A stretch of DNA of 64,000 nt from Bacteroidales bacterium (GTDB taxonomy: Bacteria > Bacteroidota > Bacteroidia > Bacteroidales > VadinHA17): the NCBI GenBank assembly GCA_016715075.1, contig JADKBK010000015.1:1-64000 (forward strand), read 5' to 3'. Below are positions 1-8,249 of this stretch, piece after piece. The stretch's first letter is position 1, and each line of letters begins with the position of its first letter. The position numbers and the translations under genes are program-made. The notes below the pieces were generated by a model that saw nothing but the letters and a program-made list of their open reading frames with translations, made no database searches and was not told the DNA's origin.

Positions 1-1866
1 ACCGATGATATGTATGGCATTCCGCTTATTTCAGCCATTACTGTCGAGACATCGAAACCATCATCTGCTCTGTCGCCACTGCCCGGAATAAGCTCCGGCA
101 GCCCTGCGATTAAACCTGTGACTCTTCAGTATATAAAAGATGAAGAATATAAACCGGCTCTTGAAAAGCTAAAGCATATTATCTATACCTACAAAAACGA
201 GATGCCTGAATTATCAGAACCGGAGATACCTTCAGGTTACTTCGGGCCGGGATACAACTTCAAAGGCACACAGGAAGCGGTATATGCTGCCACCTATTTA
301 TACCGCAACGGACCCGAGTGCGGGGCCAAAATTGCTGACAGCGGAACAAGGTGTGCTTCCAGCATAGCACGGAAACAAACTGTTCACTATACATTCGGCA
401 TAGGGATCTGGAGGGAAGAACCTTCATTTTCAATATATGGAAACCTTCAGAACTGGTTCAGGCTCTACCGTGAGAAATCACCCGGTAACTTCCCGGGTGC
501 AGGAGAAGCCTGGTCACGAGGTATAGGTGAACTCACAAGGGAGGCAATGGCTCTGGGCTATTCGAAATACATAAACAGTTATACCGACTGGCTCGACAGC
601 TGCCTCTTCGCTGATGCATACCCGCCTCACTGGATAAGAATTGTAGGTGCAGGAAGTTCATATGAGGGACATGAAACCAGAAAGGTTGGAGAGATTACTG
701 AAACAGGAAACCGCGAAAATGACGGCCATGGGATCTGTATGTGGGGCCGCTACCTTAACTATCACTGGCTCGGTCATCCTGCACAATGGAATGAAAAGCA
801 CTGGAAGGCCACAAAAGCGGCTGTCAGCTGGATACAATGGCAGCTTGACACAGATACAATCTTCCCGGGTCTTAGAAAGGATCTGCTGTATACCGAAAGC
901 GAATGCGGGAACTATGAATTTTATGGTTCATATAATTGCCTTCACGGAATCAGATTATCAATAATCATGGCAAGAGAGCTCGGTAAGAAAGAGGAGGTTG
1001 CATCCTGGACAAAACTTTATGACAGGCTTGAAAAAGGGATCCTTGAAAATGCTGTCGATTCAGGCATGTTTGGCCCTGTATGGCATACTGAACCCGATCA
1101 TAACTGGCATGATGATGCCCAGAAGATGGCTCATATCCAGCTGGCTTCTGACGGAATAACATATACCCCTTTGCAGGATTACGATGTCGCAGGGTCCAAT
1201 GCCCGGAAATATCTGAACATTGATCTCAATTCATACCGATACCTGATGAGGGACAAAAACTATAACTGCCTTCGGAGTTATGGCTACGGTCAGGGTTTGA
1301 TGACACAGGCTGCATTGCTTCTTGATGAAATGACAGACGCGGAGAATTTTATCAATCTGATGGTAACCCATTGCTATCTGCCCAGACTTGAAGGCTGGAC
1401 CGCCCCCGAAGGCATTATTCTCCACAGAAGCGGTGAGTACTGGGTTCCTGTAAACGGATACCTGGGACAGGACTCCCACCTTGCTGACAGTCAGAAAGCC
1501 CTTCGCCTTATGTTTGGTCTGGATGATAATAATCCTGAAAACCTGCGGATTATACCAAGATACCCAGTCTCCTGGAATGAAATGTCGATTAGTAACATCC
1601 CTGTTCTTACAGGAAATGCAAGACAAAATATTAAATATTCCTACCTCCGGGAAGATGCCAAGCAGGTTTTCAGCTTCGAACTCGAAAAACCGGTTAAAAA
1701 TATGAGTGTGAGGCTCGGACCTATCCCTGACAGCCGGGAGATCAAAAATGCAACTTTCAATGGCAAGCCACTCTTCTTTGAAAACCAGGCCTCAGGCGAC
1801 AGCCGCTGGGTCTGGATGAAGAATCTGAATGGCCGGACCGGAAAAGTTGTCATTTACTATCAATAA
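1..1866 (+). CDS. Glycoside hydrolase-like protein, 5'-truncated by the window edge
   Basis: The frame is already open at base 1 and the first ATG (base 10) has no signal peptide after it, so the true start probably lies upstream. The visible 621 codons show an aromatic-rich helical body, for example GHGICMWGRYLNYHWLGHP near residue 240, with repeated Trp/His/Asp-rich helices. This suits an (alpha/alpha)6-barrel carbohydrate-active enzyme. A beta-rich C-terminal part follows from about residue 500 (MSVRLGPIPDSREI, ATFNGKPLFF). I cannot assign a GH family or substrate. The gene faces a second, convergent glycosidase-like gene across a 233-bp spacer, which suggests a polysaccharide-use locus extending left of the window. 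The fold is inferred from sequence texture only. Confidence 0.6.
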   Translation, partial: TDDMYGIPLISAITVETSKPSSALSPLPGISSGSPAIKPVTLQYIKDEEYKPALEKLKHIIYTYKNEMPELSEPEIPSGYFGPGYNFKGTQEAVYAATYLYRNGPECGAKIADSGTRCASSIARKQTVHYTFGIGIWREEPSFSIYGNLQNWFRLYREKSPGNFPGAGEAWSRGIGELTREAMALGYSKYINSYTDWLDSCLFADAYPPHWIRIVGAGSSYEGHETRKVGEITETGNRENDGHGICMWGRYLNYHWLGHPAQWNEKHWKATKAAVSWIQWQLDTDTIFPGLRKDLLYTESECGNYEFYGSYNCLHGIRLSIIMARELGKKEEVASWTKLYDRLEKGILENAVDSGMFGPVWHTEPDHNWHDDAQKMAHIQLASDGITYTPLQDYDVAGSNARKYLNIDLNSYRYLMRDKNYNCLRSYGYGQGLMTQAALLLDEMTDAENFINLMVTHCYLPRLEGWTAPEGIILHRSGEYWVPVNGYLGQDSHLADSQKALRLMFGLDDNNPENLRIIPRYPVSWNEMSISNIPVLTGNARQNIKYSYLREDAKQVFSFELEKPVKNMSVRLGPIPDSREIKNATFNGKPLFFENQASGDSRWVWMKNLNGRTGKVVIYYQ

Positions 1867-2099
1867 GGCAGGGGTCAGTAACAGTCATTCATTGGCCCTA
1901 CGTCATTTGCCTGCGGCGTCATTGCCTGCGGCGTAATTAGTAGGTTATCCGTTATTGCAATGGGAATAGCAATCTGGCTATGTACTGGAGGACCCGAACC
2001 AACCAGTTGGTCAGACTGCGCGCGGCCGGGGGGAAAGGAACAAGAAGAGCAAACCTTATTGCCATTACCTGATAAGGACAGGTGGAATCAACAGTAACT
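1867..2099. other. Intergenic spacer between convergent glycosidase-like genes
   Basis: No gene with convincing coding character is visible here. The spacer holds a short tandem repeat (1901-1931), a GC-rich patch near 2018-2035 unlike its neighbours, and a small palindrome ACCAAC-CA-GTTGGT near 2000. The minus-strand frame that stays open across this stretch has no start of its own and reads as low-likelihood protein, so I do not call it. Confidence 0.4.
1901..1931. repeat. Tandem 15-16 bp direct repeat
   Basis: Two adjacent copies of CGTCATTTGCCTGCGG, the second lacking one T, are followed by a partial third (CGTAATT). They lie 35 bp after the upstream stop codon. No function can be read from the sequence. 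Confidence 0.6.
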
Positions 2100-2264
2100 T
2101 CAATTATCAATCGCAAAAACCTTAATGACCTTGAAGTCTCCTGAGTCGACGGAGACCCGAATGCTGTCCTCCCGCGGTCCGTTTTGCCTTTCTGACAGGT
2201 AAAAGTACAATGGCACCCTCTTTGTCCCAAACAGTTCAACTTGCAAATTTTCAGCCGAGCTGGT
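2100..2264 (-). pseudogene. Detached 54-codon C-terminal extension of the neighbouring gene
   Basis: Directly after the TGA at 2265-2267, the same minus-strand frame stays open for 54 codons and ends at TGA 2100-2102. It reads like protein: segments such as NLQVELFGTKRVPLYFYL and DSIRVSVDSGDFKVIKVF have the alternating pattern of beta strands, as expected for a C-terminal beta-sandwich after a TIM barrel. This is either a tail lost through a nonsense mutation, a base-call error, or a readthrough extension. I infer it belongs to the gene at 2265-4091. Confidence 0.6.
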
Positions 2265-4091
2265 TCAAAATTTCGCAGCATAAGTAACAGGTTCCCATCC
2301 GGCACCGGCGATCGTTTTAATTATCGGAATATACTTTTTGAAGAAAGGCCTTCCATTTTCGATTTTCCGCTTGTCCTGCCAGTAAGGATCATTTGAAGCA
2401 TCAACACTGAAAAATGAAGGGAAGAATCCATATGCCAGCATCTTTTCAAAATATATCTCATACCCGGGATATGGTGCTTCGGTAAAGGCTTTATCATTGA
2501 GTCCCTCGTTGAGCAAAAATACTATCGGCTTCTGAAAGGAGATGGCACGCTTAAAATCGAGTGCCTCTGTGTTATGGTCATCAGAGGAATACCAGCTCAG
2601 TTCAGCACCGAAAAGATCGAGGTTTGAAGCGGCAAACGGATTCCAGCCATGACCGTTACCCATTGCCAGCTTACCCTGAATATGCATTTCGTCAGAGATC
2701 TTTTTCATAAACTCAAATTCAGAAGCAAAGTTCCATATTGCAGGTTTTCCAACTGCAGCGGAAAATGTCAGAGGATAATCAGTGGATGCAAAGTGATCCT
2801 CCCTGTAATTCAGATCATGATGCCAGTTCCACTCCATTGAATCAAAATAGATCCCGTCCGCATCAAGCTTCAACGCCGGGTTGATTTCATCATTTAATAT
2901 GTATTTGTATTTATTAAATCCGGGCAGATCCGGATCACAATTTGTAGTAATGCTTACCGCCCAGCCGGTACTGAACCAAGGTGTTTCAAGTCGACGGGCC
3001 TGCCACTGACCGTGCTTGTCCTGCGTGGCACTTATATCGAGATACCATCTGTGCTTCTTATTAATAAGCCCTCCTGCAACTAGTTCTGAGTAATCCATTG
3101 TCTTTGTTTTGACAGGCAGCTGAACATCCCATGGCTCAGTATACTGAAAGCTTAGTATCCCAGTCCCTTTATCGGAGAGAATATTGGATATTCTTTCTCC
3201 ATCCTTTAGGTCCTTGCTTCCCCATGAAGTCTCATGAAAAGCTATACCGAACTCTTCCCAGCCCGGTATTGACCTCAAGGCGGTAAACGGAAGCCATATA
3301 CCTTCGTTAACAACTCTTTTCTTAAATGCTTCGGGATATATTGAATAATAATTTTTCAGAGCTGAACGCATTCCCCATGCAGGATCAAAACCGAATCTGA
3401 CCAGTCTGAAAAATGCCCTGTTGGGAAATTTATCAGTCAGCGGACTTGTCGCAAAATCAAACACTGCAATAAGTCCATAGGTGGGGTCGGCTCCCAGACG
3501 GTAAACTACCGGCAGTGACATATCAATACCTAATGCCATACCTTTATCATCAATGCTAACAGCACACAAAGGATAGAAGGACATTGTTCCCCTGCCCACA
3601 GGATCACCATAACCACCGCTGCTCAGATCATTCCCGTTGAAGGCGCCGGCTGGAGGAGGTACAGTTCTGACACCAACAGTATCAAAGCAGGAATCCCCGG
3701 TATTCAGCTGTACTGACTTGTCAAGCCCGCGGAACCATCTCCATTTTCCGGGATCACAGGGAAAGATTATTCTTAAAGAGACACAGGAGGCTTCATCAGA
3801 CAGATGTTTCAATTCACCGTTTATTTCGGTATATGTTCCCCTGTCAATTTCATGTATTACAACATCATAGGATTCATTATGATAGGTTGAGATCCGTATT
3901 TTTCCCGATATACTTACTTCTGATAGTGGAACCGGAACTGCTCCCAAAGCTGGATTTCCGTTTACCAGGTATTCCACCCTGATAGCTTTGGGATTATCTT
4001 TCAAAATACCCTGCGCTGCATTTATTTCTGAAGCTAAAAGCATCAAGCAGAACGGCAGTAAAAAATTGAATTTTCTATTAATTGATTTCAT
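2265..4091 (-). CDS. Secreted TIM-barrel glycosidase-like protein (tail cut by in-frame TGA)
   Basis: The 608-residue product starts with a signal peptide (MKSINRKFNFLLPFCLMLLA, cleavage near residue 25). A beta-rich N-terminal domain runs to about residue 230, followed by a barrel-like domain. Its strand motif DGIYFDSMEWNW and the downstream KLAMGNGHGWNPFAASN and GAELSWYSS resemble the acidic strand ends of clan-D-like (beta/alpha)8 glycosidases; the Asp of DGIYFDS is a candidate catalytic residue. No exact family is recognised. The frame stops at TGA 2265-2267, yet 54 further codons of plausible beta-sandwich sequence follow in the same frame, giving 663 codons if read through. Expected location is periplasm or cell surface. 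Confidence 0.65.
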   Translation of the reverse strand: MKSINRKFNFLLPFCLMLLASEINAAQGILKDNPKAIRVEYLVNGNPALGAVPVPLSEVSISGKIRISTYHNESYDVVIHEIDRGTYTEINGELKHLSDEASCVSLRIIFPCDPGKWRWFRGLDKSVQLNTGDSCFDTVGVRTVPPPAGAFNGNDLSSGGYGDPVGRGTMSFYPLCAVSIDDKGMALGIDMSLPVVYRLGADPTYGLIAVFDFATSPLTDKFPNRAFFRLVRFGFDPAWGMRSALKNYYSIYPEAFKKRVVNEGIWLPFTALRSIPGWEEFGIAFHETSWGSKDLKDGERISNILSDKGTGILSFQYTEPWDVQLPVKTKTMDYSELVAGGLINKKHRWYLDISATQDKHGQWQARRLETPWFSTGWAVSITTNCDPDLPGFNKYKYILNDEINPALKLDADGIYFDSMEWNWHHDLNYREDHFASTDYPLTFSAAVGKPAIWNFASEFEFMKKISDEMHIQGKLAMGNGHGWNPFAASNLDLFGAELSWYSSDDHNTEALDFKRAISFQKPIVFLLNEGLNDKAFTEAPYPGYEIYFEKMLAYGFFPSFFSVDASNDPYWQDKRKIENGRPFFKKYIPIIKTIAGAGWEPVTYAAKF

Positions 4092-4484
4092 ACCTGAATA
4101 ATAAGTTCTTGATTTTTAAAATAAGCTAATACTAATGATCAATAAAAATAGGCTTTAATTTCTTTTTATTAATTGAATGATTAATTAATTTCAATCGATT
4201 AACCACTGAGCTACACAGTGTATCAATGAGTAGCTCACAAAAAATAACAACGACTACTCTCCGTGAAACTCCGTGGTCAAAAAATACACTTTAAACAATT
4301 CACGGCTGGCGCGGATTTGCAATCCGTGCCAGCGGAGATCGCGCCAGCGGAAACTCCATGGTTAAAAAAAATTCATATTAAACAATTTACCATTCTTTGT
4401 TGTTTGTATTCCAAAAAAGAGACTTTTTTGATTTCAATTTAGTTTACTCACATAATGACAGGTACAGGAATTTTAAAATCTGCC
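4092..4484. other. Divergent intergenic region with repeats
   Basis: This lies between two diverging genes and so should hold both promoters, but I found no strong TTTG/TAnnTTTG pair. Most of it (4201-4393) is the repeat cluster described separately; the rest is AT-rich. Confidence 0.4.
4201..4393. repeat. Intergenic inverted and direct repeat cluster with GC-rich hairpin
   Basis: Three layers are visible. The 4202-4218 segment pairs imperfectly with 4259-4277 (pattern ACCACnGAGnTnCACnG). A compact hairpin at 4305-4333 has arms GCTGGCGCGGATT and AATCCGTGCCAGC around a TGC loop, 13 pairs with one G.U. An imperfect 40-bp direct repeat beginning GAAACTCC occurs at 4265 and again at 4350, on either side of the hairpin. 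It sits between diverging genes, so a terminator role is unlikely. Confidence 0.7.
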
Positions 4485-7400
4485 ATGAGATACTCATATC
4501 TCATATTTCTGCTTTTAAACTTTTCCTGTAAACATGAGAACACCCTTTTTGAGACGATTAGCTCCTCACAATCAGCCATCCATTTTAATAACAAAATAAC
4601 CGAAAGCGATACAATCAATCAGCTTGACGTGGAAAATATCTACAACGGCGGCGGTGTAGGTATAGGCGATTTCAATAATGATGGTCTTCCCGATATCTTT
4701 TTTACAGGAAATATAGTTCCCTCTAAACTTTATCTGAATAATGGCAACTTCAGTTTCACTGATATAACAGCCGAAGCAAAAATCAACACGTCAGGCAAAT
4801 GGTGCCGGGGGGTGGCTGTCATTGATATAAACAACGATGGCAGGCAGGATATTTATGTCAGTGCCACACTGAGGAAACAGGCTCCTTCCAGAAAGAATCT
4901 CTTATACATCAACCTTGGATCTGACAGCAGCAACATACCAGTTTTCAGGGAAATGGCTGCCGGATATGGCCTGGATGATGATTCCCATACAACCCAGGCA
5001 GATTTCTTCGATTATGACAACGACGGAGACCTCGATGTTTATCTGGTTGTTAATGAAATCAGCCCCAGGATATCTCCATATCTCTTCCGTCCGATAATGA
5101 AAAACGGCACCAATCCAAGCACCGGCAAGCTTCTTAGAAATGACTGGAGCGACTCCTTAAAGCATCCTCTGTTCAGAGATGTTTCCAGAGAAGCAGGGAT
5201 CCAAACCGAGGGTTATGGTCATTCAGCTGTTATTACTGATATTAATAATGACGGATGGAAAGATATCTATATAAGCAATGACTTCATAACAAACGACCTT
5301 CTCTGGATCAACAATCACGATGGAACATTTACTGATCAGGTTGCACTCTACTTTAAACATACTTCTGCCAATTCCATGGGCTGTGATGCCGGAGATATAA
5401 ATAATGACGGACTTGAGGATTATATAACCCTCGACATGAATCCTGAAGATAACTACAGGAAAAAAATGATGCTAAGCCCTATCAGCTATCAGCTCTTTCA
5501 GAATTATGAAAGATTCGGATACAGTTATCAGTATGTCAGAAATACTCTTCAGCTAAACCAGGGCCCTCGAATGGGTCAGAATGACTCTATAGGAGTGCCC
5601 ATCTTCAGCGAAATAGGGTATTTTGCAGGCATTGAAGCAACAGACTGGAGCTGGATCCCCGTCCTTACAGATTTTGATAATGACGGGTACAGGGATCTGA
5701 TAATAAATAACGGATTTCCAAGAGATATTACGGATCATGATTTTGCGATGTTCAGGGAGAAAGCTTACCAGGTCGCCTCAAAGGATCAGATACTCATGCA
5801 GGTACCTGAAGTAAAGCTGCATAACTATGCATTCAGGAACAACGGAGATCTCTCATTCACCGACGTATCACACAAATGGGGGATGTCAGTGCCTACCTTC
5901 TCAAACGGATCGGCTTGTGCCGATCTGGATCAGGATGGCGATCTCGATCTGGTAATTAATAATATCAACGATGAAGCTCTTCTCTACAGAAATAATGCCC
6001 GTGAACAGAACATGGCAAACAGCCATTTCCTCAGGGTACAGCTGAAAGGCACCGACAGGAATATTCAGGGGCTGGGCGCCCGGATTGAGATTCATTACGA
6101 CAATGGGAAAAAGCAGGCATGGGAAAACAGTCCATTCCGCGGATATCTCTCCACATTTGAAGATATAGCCCATTTCGGACTAGGGAGCATTACGGAAGTT
6201 GATTCACTTGTCATCAAATGGCAAAACGGCAGAATGCAGGTTTTCAGGGATCTTAAAGCCGACCAGCTGTTTAAAGCCGACATTGCAGGCGCAGATGCTG
6301 ATTACTCCTTCAGCCATCCTGCAAAAGCGGAGGGAAATCTTTTTACCGAGGTTACCGCTTCAGTGAATATCAATTTTACCCATAAGGAAACCGATTTTGT
6401 TGATTTCAATATTCAGAAATTGCTGCCTCATAAATTTTCGGAGTATGGCCCGGCACTCGCTTCGGGAGACATTGACGGGAACGGACTTGACGATATCATC
6501 TGCGGAGGATCATCAGGAAACAGCTCCGTTATGTTCTTCCAGCAGCCTGATGGAAAATTCATCCAGAAAGACCTGCTTACTGATCCTGAAAAAGCTGAAA
6601 AATTATGGGATGATACAGGTATACTGCTTTTTGATGCTGATGGCGACAGCGATCCCGATCTGTATATCGCATCGGGCGGATTTGAAAACGAAGGCAATAC
6701 CAGGCCATACCGCGACCATTTTTATTTAAACGACGGGAAGGGTCGCTTCACTGAAAATAGTGAGGCTATACCTGAAAACCTGACAAGTAAGTTTTGTGTA
6801 AGAGCCTCTGATTTTGACAGGGACGGAGATCTTGATCTGTTCATAGCAGGAAGAGTTGACCCCTGGACATATCCCAAACCCGTCTCAAGCTGTATCTACA
6901 GAAATGACTCACAACAGGGAAATGTAAAGTTCACTGATATTACAAAAGATGCCGCACCTGATCTGGGAAATATTGGGCTGGTTTGTGATGCAATCTTTAC
7001 CGATTATGATAACGACGGATGGAGTGATCTTATCCTTGCAGGTGAGTGGATGCCTGTTACTGTGTTCAAAAACTCAAACGGAGTGTTTAGGAACATGACT
7101 TCAATAACCGGGATAAGCGACAGGAACGGTTTATGGAACTCTATCTCCGCCGGTGACTTTGATAATGACGGAGATATTGATTATATACTTGGCAATCTTG
7201 GCCTGAACTCCTATTACAGGGCTGATAAGGGTCATCCCATTTCAATATATGCAGCTGACTTCGACAATAACGGAAGCTATGATGCTTTTCCGGCTTTGTA
7301 TCTGCCATCCAGTCAGCAGAATACATCTCTAAGGTCTTTCCCGGCCCATGGAAGGGATGATGCAGTTAAACAGATGATAAGCATGCGTTCAAAATTTCAG

Positions 7401-8066
7401 AACTACAAGTCATACGCAATCTCGACAATAGAACAGCTTTTCTCAAAAGAACAGCTGACTAACAGTATGATAATAAAAGCTGACTATTTAAAATCCTCCT
7501 TCTGCAGAAATGAAGGAAATAATAAATTCACTCTTGTCCCCCTGCCAATACAGGCTCAGATCTCGGCACTCAACGGCATGGCGGTGGATGATTTTGACGG
7601 CGACGGGAATCTTGATGTGATAATAAACGGTAATGACTGGGGAACTGAGGTCACAGTTGGCCGTTATGATGCACTGAATGGGCTGCTGCTGAGCGGTGAC
7701 GGAAAAGGAAATTTCACTCCCCTTTCAATTCTTCAAAGTGGAATTTATATTCCGGGTAATGGTAAAGGAATGGTAGGCCTGAGAAGCAGCGATAATAGAT
7801 ATATGATAGCTGCCGGTGTGAACAGGGGGCCACTTAAAATATTCAGTTTAAAGAAGAAACCCGGCCTTATCCCATTGCAGGTTGATGATATAAGCGCAGA
7901 GCTGGAATATAAAAACGGAACAAGGAGAAAACAGGAATTTTATTTCGGCTCTTCCTTCCTTTCACAATCGGCCAGGTTTATGACTTCAGATGAAAATATT
8001 AATTCTGTCACAATAACTAATACAAAGGGAATAAGCAGAAAAATTGAAATGAATAATGGAAATTAA
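4485..8066 (+). CDS. Giant FG-GAP/VCBS and ASPIC-UnbV repeat lipoprotein
   Basis: I place the start at the second in-frame ATG (4485) because it gives a compact lipoprotein signal (MRYSYLIFLLLNFSC) with lipidated Cys15; an ATG at 4455 is the alternative. The roughly 1,190 residues are packed with calcium-binding-type FG-GAP/VCBS repeats, DxDxDGxxD-like loops such as DFNNDGLPDIFF and DYDNDGDLDVYL, in two blocks forming beta-propellers. Between the blocks lies an ASPIC/UnbV domain (about residues 520-610, ending VIKWQNGRMQVFRDL). Proteins of this kind are surface-exposed in Bacteroidota and often sit near TonB/SusD systems; substrate and partner are unknown. It is probably co-directional with, but not tightly coupled to, the PAP2 gene 183 bp downstream. 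Confidence 0.85.
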   Translation: MRYSYLIFLLLNFSCKHENTLFETISSSQSAIHFNNKITESDTINQLDVENIYNGGGVGIGDFNNDGLPDIFFTGNIVPSKLYLNNGNFSFTDITAEAKINTSGKWCRGVAVIDINNDGRQDIYVSATLRKQAPSRKNLLYINLGSDSSNIPVFREMAAGYGLDDDSHTTQADFFDYDNDGDLDVYLVVNEISPRISPYLFRPIMKNGTNPSTGKLLRNDWSDSLKHPLFRDVSREAGIQTEGYGHSAVITDINNDGWKDIYISNDFITNDLLWINNHDGTFTDQVALYFKHTSANSMGCDAGDINNDGLEDYITLDMNPEDNYRKKMMLSPISYQLFQNYERFGYSYQYVRNTLQLNQGPRMGQNDSIGVPIFSEIGYFAGIEATDWSWIPVLTDFDNDGYRDLIINNGFPRDITDHDFAMFREKAYQVASKDQILMQVPEVKLHNYAFRNNGDLSFTDVSHKWGMSVPTFSNGSACADLDQDGDLDLVINNINDEALLYRNNAREQNMANSHFLRVQLKGTDRNIQGLGARIEIHYDNGKKQAWENSPFRGYLSTFEDIAHFGLGSITEVDSLVIKWQNGRMQVFRDLKADQLFKADIAGADADYSFSHPAKAEGNLFTEVTASVNINFTHKETDFVDFNIQKLLPHKFSEYGPALASGDIDGNGLDDIICGGSSGNSSVMFFQQPDGKFIQKDLLTDPEKAEKLWDDTGILLFDADGDSDPDLYIASGGFENEGNTRPYRDHFYLNDGKGRFTENSEAIPENLTSKFCVRASDFDRDGDLDLFIAGRVDPWTYPKPVSSCIYRNDSQQGNVKFTDITKDAAPDLGNIGLVCDAIFTDYDNDGWSDLILAGEWMPVTVFKNSNGVFRNMTSITGISDRNGLWNSISAGDFDNDGDIDYILGNLGLNSYYRADKGHPISIYAADFDNNGSYDAFPALYLPSSQQNTSLRSFPAHGRDDAVKQMISMRSKFQNYKSYAISTIEQLFSKEQLTNSMIIKADYLKSSFCRNEGNNKFTLVPLPIQAQISALNGMAVDDFDGDGNLDVIINGNDWGTEVTVGRYDALNGLLLSGDGKGNFTPLSILQSGIYIPGNGKGMVGLRSSDNRYMIAAGVNRGPLKIFSLKKKPGLIPLQVDDISAELEYKNGTRRKQEFYFGSSFLSQSARFMTSDENINSVTITNTKGISRKIEMNNGN

Positions 8067-8079
8067 GGCAGTTTAACTA

Positions 8080-8197
8080 GTCCTCTGTGTACCTCTGTGA
8101 CACCTCTGTGCCCTCTGTGTAAGTTTTTTACTTTATAATTACTCGGAGATCCACTGAGAATTCACAGAGATCCACAGAGGACTTATTCAGCAGCCCC
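8080..8197. repeat. Intergenic hairpin repeat, CCTCTGTG family
   Basis: The left arm (8080-8123) has four tandem near-copies of CCTCTGTGnn(n). The right arm (8143-8182) carries complementary CACAGAG units. The outermost ends, GTCCTCTGTG at 8080-8089 and CACAGAGGAC at 8173-8182, are perfectly complementary. The right edge continues into TTCAGCAGCCCC (8186-8197), identical to the edge of the repeat at 43.9 kb. It lies between two same-strand genes and is non-coding. Confidence 0.8.
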
Positions 8198-8249
8198 GAG
8201 ATGAGGAAACTTAAAATGAGTAATATAAATTCTAATTTCACGCAAAAAG

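Noticed and set aside
1952..2305. Minus-strand open frame of 117 codons crossing the glycosidase gene end
   Set aside because: It overlaps the end of the real gene in another frame, has no signal or domain, and reads like out-of-frame DNA. The in-frame 54-codon tail next to it is far more protein-like.
4305..4333. Rho-independent terminator at the GC-rich hairpin
   Set aside because: It lies between two genes that point away from each other, so no transcript should end there, and no T run follows the stem.
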